From an uncultured Prevotellaceae bacterium (GTDB taxonomy: Bacteria > Bacteroidota > Bacteroidia > Bacteroidales > Muribaculaceae), in contig ONEL01000008.1 of NCBI GenBank assembly GCA_900316835.1, positions 18,588 through 82,587 of the forward strand: a DNA stretch of 64,000 nt, in the 5' to 3' direction. The notes below the pieces were generated by a model, which was not told the DNA's origin, did not search any database, and worked only from the letters and a program-made list of their open reading frames with translations. The first letter of the stretch is position 1, and each line of letters starts with the position of its first letter. Below, piece by piece: positions 61,517 to 64,000 of this stretch. The position numbers were made by a program, and so were the translations under genes.

Positions 61517-63497
61517 TCAGGTCCGAAATCTTAAGTTCCTTGGCAGGAGTGAGATGAATGATGCGAACCGACTTGTTAATGAAACCTGCCCAGTTGTTGG
61601 CGCGCTCAAAGTTGAAATTGGTTTGAATGCCTTTGTAAGCCGACTCTTTGCTACCTGGGTCGATGTCGTGCGAGAAAGCGTTAACCAGGAACATGCCGGT
61701 GTCGAAGCCAAAGATGCTCATGTTGGGAGTGCTATTGGTAGCTTTACTACCAAATGTCTTAACATATTTAGCATTAATGTTGTCCACAGCTTGTCCGCTG
61801 GGCATGTAGAAGCGAGAATAGATATAGGTGTCAATATCCATTAGCTCGTCGCGGTGCTTCTTGATATACATGGTGTACTCGGGGTGGCCAAGTAGCACAA
61901 GCTCGCAGTCCACACGCATGTCTTTTGCCTCCTTAATGCCGGTGGCAAACTTGTTGAGGAAGCTTTCCTTGCCGTTGGCTGGAATGAAAAGATAGTTGCT
62001 GCCCGGCTCTAGGTAACGCGAGAGCGACTTGCCGGTGAGGTCGCTGGCGATGGTTAAACTCTTGCGCTGGTGATGAGTAGCCTCGGCATGACTCTTGATG
62101 TCGTCATAGATATCCTTCGACTGCTCGGTGGGGTCGTCGAGGAACACGAGCACATAGTCTTTGAACTTGGTGTCGATATATTCATTAACCTTGGCGTTCA
62201 TGTAGGGTGATGGAATGTTCACCTGCATAGCGCGAATGTTGTTAATATAGTCATCGTTTTGAGTGGCAAAACAGTTGAGCACGTCAATGTCGTTGGCCTT
62301 TCCAAATCGCAAGATCTTCTGCAACTGGTCTATCTCGGAGGGGGCGATGATGATGTCGCTGTTCTTGATCACATCCAAGCGCAGGATGCTGTCGGTGGTG
62401 ACAAGGCTCTGCTTGGTGTCATAAACGTTAAGGTTGAGAGGCTTAGTGAGCTTGTTGCCCACGCTGTCGAGAGCTAGCAAGAAGCCGTTGTAGAACTCCT
62501 CATAGTTCTTTGAATTGCGACTGCGATTCTTCTCGCCCAGTTGGAATGGCAGCACGATGCTGATGTCGATGCTGTTGTTCTTGTGGGGTGAGTGGATGTC
62601 GTCATACACCTCGTCAAGTTTGTCCTTGTAGGTCTCCTCAAGCTGTTGGGCTGTGAGGGTCGAGGTGCTAACCACTTGCTTGTCGGTGGCATTCTTGGGA
62701 ATATAAATAGTCTTTCCCTTTTTTAGCTTCTTGTGGTCGGGGTTAGCGTCGCGCAATGCCTTGACGCTCACTCCGTTGGCGGCTGCCACGCTCTCATAGG
62801 TGTCGCCATTGCCCACAACATAGGGAATAAACTGCTTGATAGGTTTATTAATAATGATGTCCTTGCTGGTGTTAGGAAGCACTTTAATCACATCGTCGGC
62901 CCTGAAGTTATTGCCTGAGATGCCGGGATTGAGCTCCATGAGTTTCTCTATAGTGGTGTTGTAGTCGCGAGCCACGCCGTAGAGGGTCTCACCACTCTTC
63001 ACGGTGTGATAGATAATGCCATCGCTCGTGACTGCCGCGGGCTTGGTGGGGATGAGCAGTTGCTCACCGGTTTTCAAGCCGCCGGCAAGCGACGGGTTGG
63101 CGTTAAGCAGTTCACTCTCGGTGATGTTATAGGCCTTTGCGATGCCATACACGCTTTCTCCGCTCTTGACAACATGAAGGGTGGAATTATTTAGAGTGTT
63201 CACATTCACCTTGCGAGGGGTGGTGGCATTGCCTTTAGCGTCAAACTCACTCACGGGCAAGAAAATCAATTGCTTTTTTACCAGTCCGTTACGTGCCGAC
63301 GGGTTGAACTTGATAATATCTTCCTTGCTCACACCTATCTTGGTGGCGACGTCATGAATGGTTTCGTTTTTACCTACCTCATAGTAGTAGAAACGCTCAG
63401 TGCCCAGCGTCTTTGTGGGAAGGTTAAGCTTTGCGCTCATTGTGGCACCTAATAGCACTGCACACATTGCCACCATTATAATTCTCTTGGTACTCAT
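61509..63497 (-). CDS. LysM-repeat protein with periplasmic-binding-fold domain
   Basis: The 662-residue product has a signal peptide (IIMVAMCAVLLGATMSA), four LysM repeats in residues about 33-275 (for example VVKSGESVYGIAKAYNITES and TVKSGETLYGVARDYNTTIE), and a type-1 periplasmic-binding-protein fold at about 305-650 (SIDISIVLPFQL, NSDIIIAPSEIDQL, IFGFDTGMFLVNAF). It is probably bound to peptidoglycan in the periplasm. The combination recalls LpoA-like activators of cell-wall synthesis, but this is inference. It is co-transcribed with the PorT-like barrel (8-bp overlap). Confidence 0.9.
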   Translation of the reverse strand: MSTKRIIMVAMCAVLLGATMSAKLNLPTKTLGTERFYYYEVGKNETIHDVATKIGVSKEDIIKFNPSARNGLVKKQLIFLPVSEFDAKGNATTPRKVNVNTLNNSTLHVVKSGESVYGIAKAYNITESELLNANPSLAGGLKTGEQLLIPTKPAAVTSDGIIYHTVKSGETLYGVARDYNTTIEKLMELNPGISGNNFRADDVIKVLPNTSKDIIINKPIKQFIPYVVGNGDTYESVAAANGVSVKALRDANPDHKKLKKGKTIYIPKNATDKQVVSTSTLTAQQLEETYKDKLDEVYDDIHSPHKNNSIDISIVLPFQLGEKNRSRNSKNYEEFYNGFLLALDSVGNKLTKPLNLNVYDTKQSLVTTDSILRLDVIKNSDIIIAPSEIDQLQKILRFGKANDIDVLNCFATQNDDYINNIRAMQVNIPSPYMNAKVNEYIDTKFKDYVLVFLDDPTEQSKDIYDDIKSHAEATHHQRKSLTIASDLTGKSLSRYLEPGSNYLFIPANGKESFLNKFATGIKEAKDMRVDCELVLLGHPEYTMYIKKHRDELMDIDTYIYSRFYMPSGQAVDNINAKYVKTFGSKATNSTPNMSIFGFDTGMFLVNAFSHDIDPGSKESAYKGIQTNFNFERANNWAGFINKSVRIIHLTPAKELKISDLND

Positions 63498-63571
63498 AGT
63501 TCTTTGTCACAGTTTGAGATACTACATTATTTTAATGTGTGTTTCTTCTCATTTTATAAGAAACTTAACTG

Positions 63572-63602
63572 CAAAGGTAGTGCAAGTTGAGTGAAATACA
63601 AA
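63572..63602 (-). promoter_or_regulatory. Sigma-ABfr type promoter of the LysM-PorT operon
   Basis: On the minus strand TTTG (63599-63602), a 19-bp spacer and TACCTTTG (63572-63579) match the consensus, 75 bp before the LysM gene ATG. Confidence 0.75.
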
Positions 63603-63686
63603 ATCAAAGACAAAGTTTTTGATTTTTATTTCCCACCAGTGAGCAGGAGTTGTCAGTTATCAGTTCGTTTTCAGTTATCGGTTTTC

Positions 63687-63725
63687 AGTCGTCATTAATT
63701 AGTGTCAATTAGTGTCAATTCGTGG
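63687..63725 (+). repeat. 39-bp dispersed repeat, copy 2
   Basis: Matches 56236-56274 with one difference. It is preceded by a further short repeated stretch built on TTTTCAGTTATCGGTTTTCAG. Confidence 0.85.
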
Positions 63726-63734
63726 TTTTCCCTT

Positions 63735-63778
63735 TGCGCCATGCTGCGCATGGAAATTAAAGAGCTGCGCGCTAAAAT
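63735..63778 (+). repeat. 44-bp dispersed repeat, copy 2
   Basis: Reverse complement of 41587-41630 with about five differences. It includes CCATGCTGCGCATGG and AAGAGCTGCGCGCTAAAAT. Confidence 0.75.
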
Positions 63779-63839
63779 TAAAATCGTTTTTAATCGTCTC
63801 TACATCGTCTGACAAATTAAAACTCAATCGCAGCAGTCT

Positions 63840-63905
63840 AGCTCCTTTGTCCTTAATAAATCCCCTCTAATGCACAAAGCATTAGTCGGTAATTGTCTTT
63901 GAAAC
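63840..63905 (+). repeat. Partial copy of the ~158-bp repeat unit
   Basis: TCCTTAATAAATCCCCTCTA, then GCACAAAGCATTAGTC and GGTAATTGTCTTTG align with the second half of the array unit at 27361-27808. Confidence 0.7.
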
Positions 63906-64000
63906 AGAATATTATAATACCGAGCTTGCGAGGCTTTTCGACACCGGGAGGTGTGGCTTTTTGAATAAATGAATTCTCAATGATGGCAATAGCTCATGAT

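Larger units (their letters stand above)
63498..64000. other. Intergenic right end: promoter, repeats, no gene
   Basis: It holds the LysM gene promoter (63572-63602), the 39-bp repeat (63687-63725), the 44-bp repeat (63735-63778) and a partial copy of the ~158-bp unit (63840-63905). At 63940-63963 ACACC/GGTGT with a T run may be a terminator of a gene beyond the edge. I see no gene start here. Confidence 0.6.

Noticed and set aside
1..64000. tRNA or rRNA genes
   Set aside because: I found no cloverleaf with GTTCGA-type T-loop and CCA-end context, nor rRNA signatures, in the intergenic regions read by eye.

Overview
The window comes from a member of the Bacteroidota, order Bacteroidales, most likely Muribaculaceae or a close relative. 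Three things point there. Many genes start just downstream of TTTG-N19/21-TAnnTTTG promoters, the sigma-ABfr signature. The gene families are typical of the order (DUF4301, PorT-like barrel, FISUMP domain, tnaA, HU proteins with a LysM tail). Two secreted proteins share a T9SS-like C-terminal tail. Most of the window is housekeeping chromosome; I see no transposase, prophage, CRISPR array, integrase or tRNA gene.

Layout. 0-4 kb: anaerobic glycerol-3-phosphate dehydrogenase genes glpB (cut by the edge) and glpA, then a UDP-sugar dehydrogenase homologue whose catalytic residues have diverged. 4-12.4 kb: sppA, lpxK, a purine nucleoside phosphorylase and thiL on the plus strand, facing glnS, an HU gene and a membrane-anchored HU-LysM protein. 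A perfect 40-bp palindrome separates glnS from the next operon, whose three genes are an FAD dehydrogenase, a PfkB kinase and psuG. 16-20 kb: a small protein overlapping dxr, then rseP and an RlmI-like methyltransferase, separated by TCTAGA-rich repeats. 20.6-27 kb: two large secreted proteins with a shared C-terminal tail. 27-30 kb: an intergenic repeat cluster, tnaA with a candidate leader peptide, and a palindromic MITE-like element. 30-41.4 kb: sodB, a beta-propeller lipoprotein, a DMT transporter, an HD-RpiB fusion overlapping lpxB, tgt-lptG, deoD, a MltF-like transglycosylase and cdsA. 41.8-56.2 kb: rarA, a small thioredoxin operon, a DUF4301 gene, a RelA-type ppGpp synthetase, a tightly overlapping flavoprotein/AlkD/transporter operon, carbonic anhydrase, a pRiA4b-like protein, galM, a double META-domain protein and a TPR protein. 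56.4-60 kb: thrS-infC-rpmI-rplT, with a structured RNA ahead of rpmI. 60-64 kb: a broken C10-peptidase fragment, a promoter-to-terminator ncRNA unit that I read as the Bacteroidales-1/6S-like RNA, a PorT-like barrel and a LysM plus periplasmic-binding-fold protein.

The genes mostly serve envelope biogenesis (lpxK, lpxB, lptG, cdsA, rseP, sppA, lytic transglycosylase, LysM proteins), isoprenoid synthesis (dxr), translation (glnS, thrS, infC, L35, L20, tgt, 23S methylation), nucleoside salvage (two unrelated purine phosphorylases, psuG) and stress (relA, sodB, alkD, rarA).

The most notable points are the diverged Ugd, the HD-RpiB fusion, the palindromic divergent promoter, the tnaA leader ORF, the hydrolase-degenerate RSH protein, the RNA structures around the L35/L20 operon, and several families of dispersed intergenic repeats that recur within this one window. 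I did not find a clear new multi-gene system.
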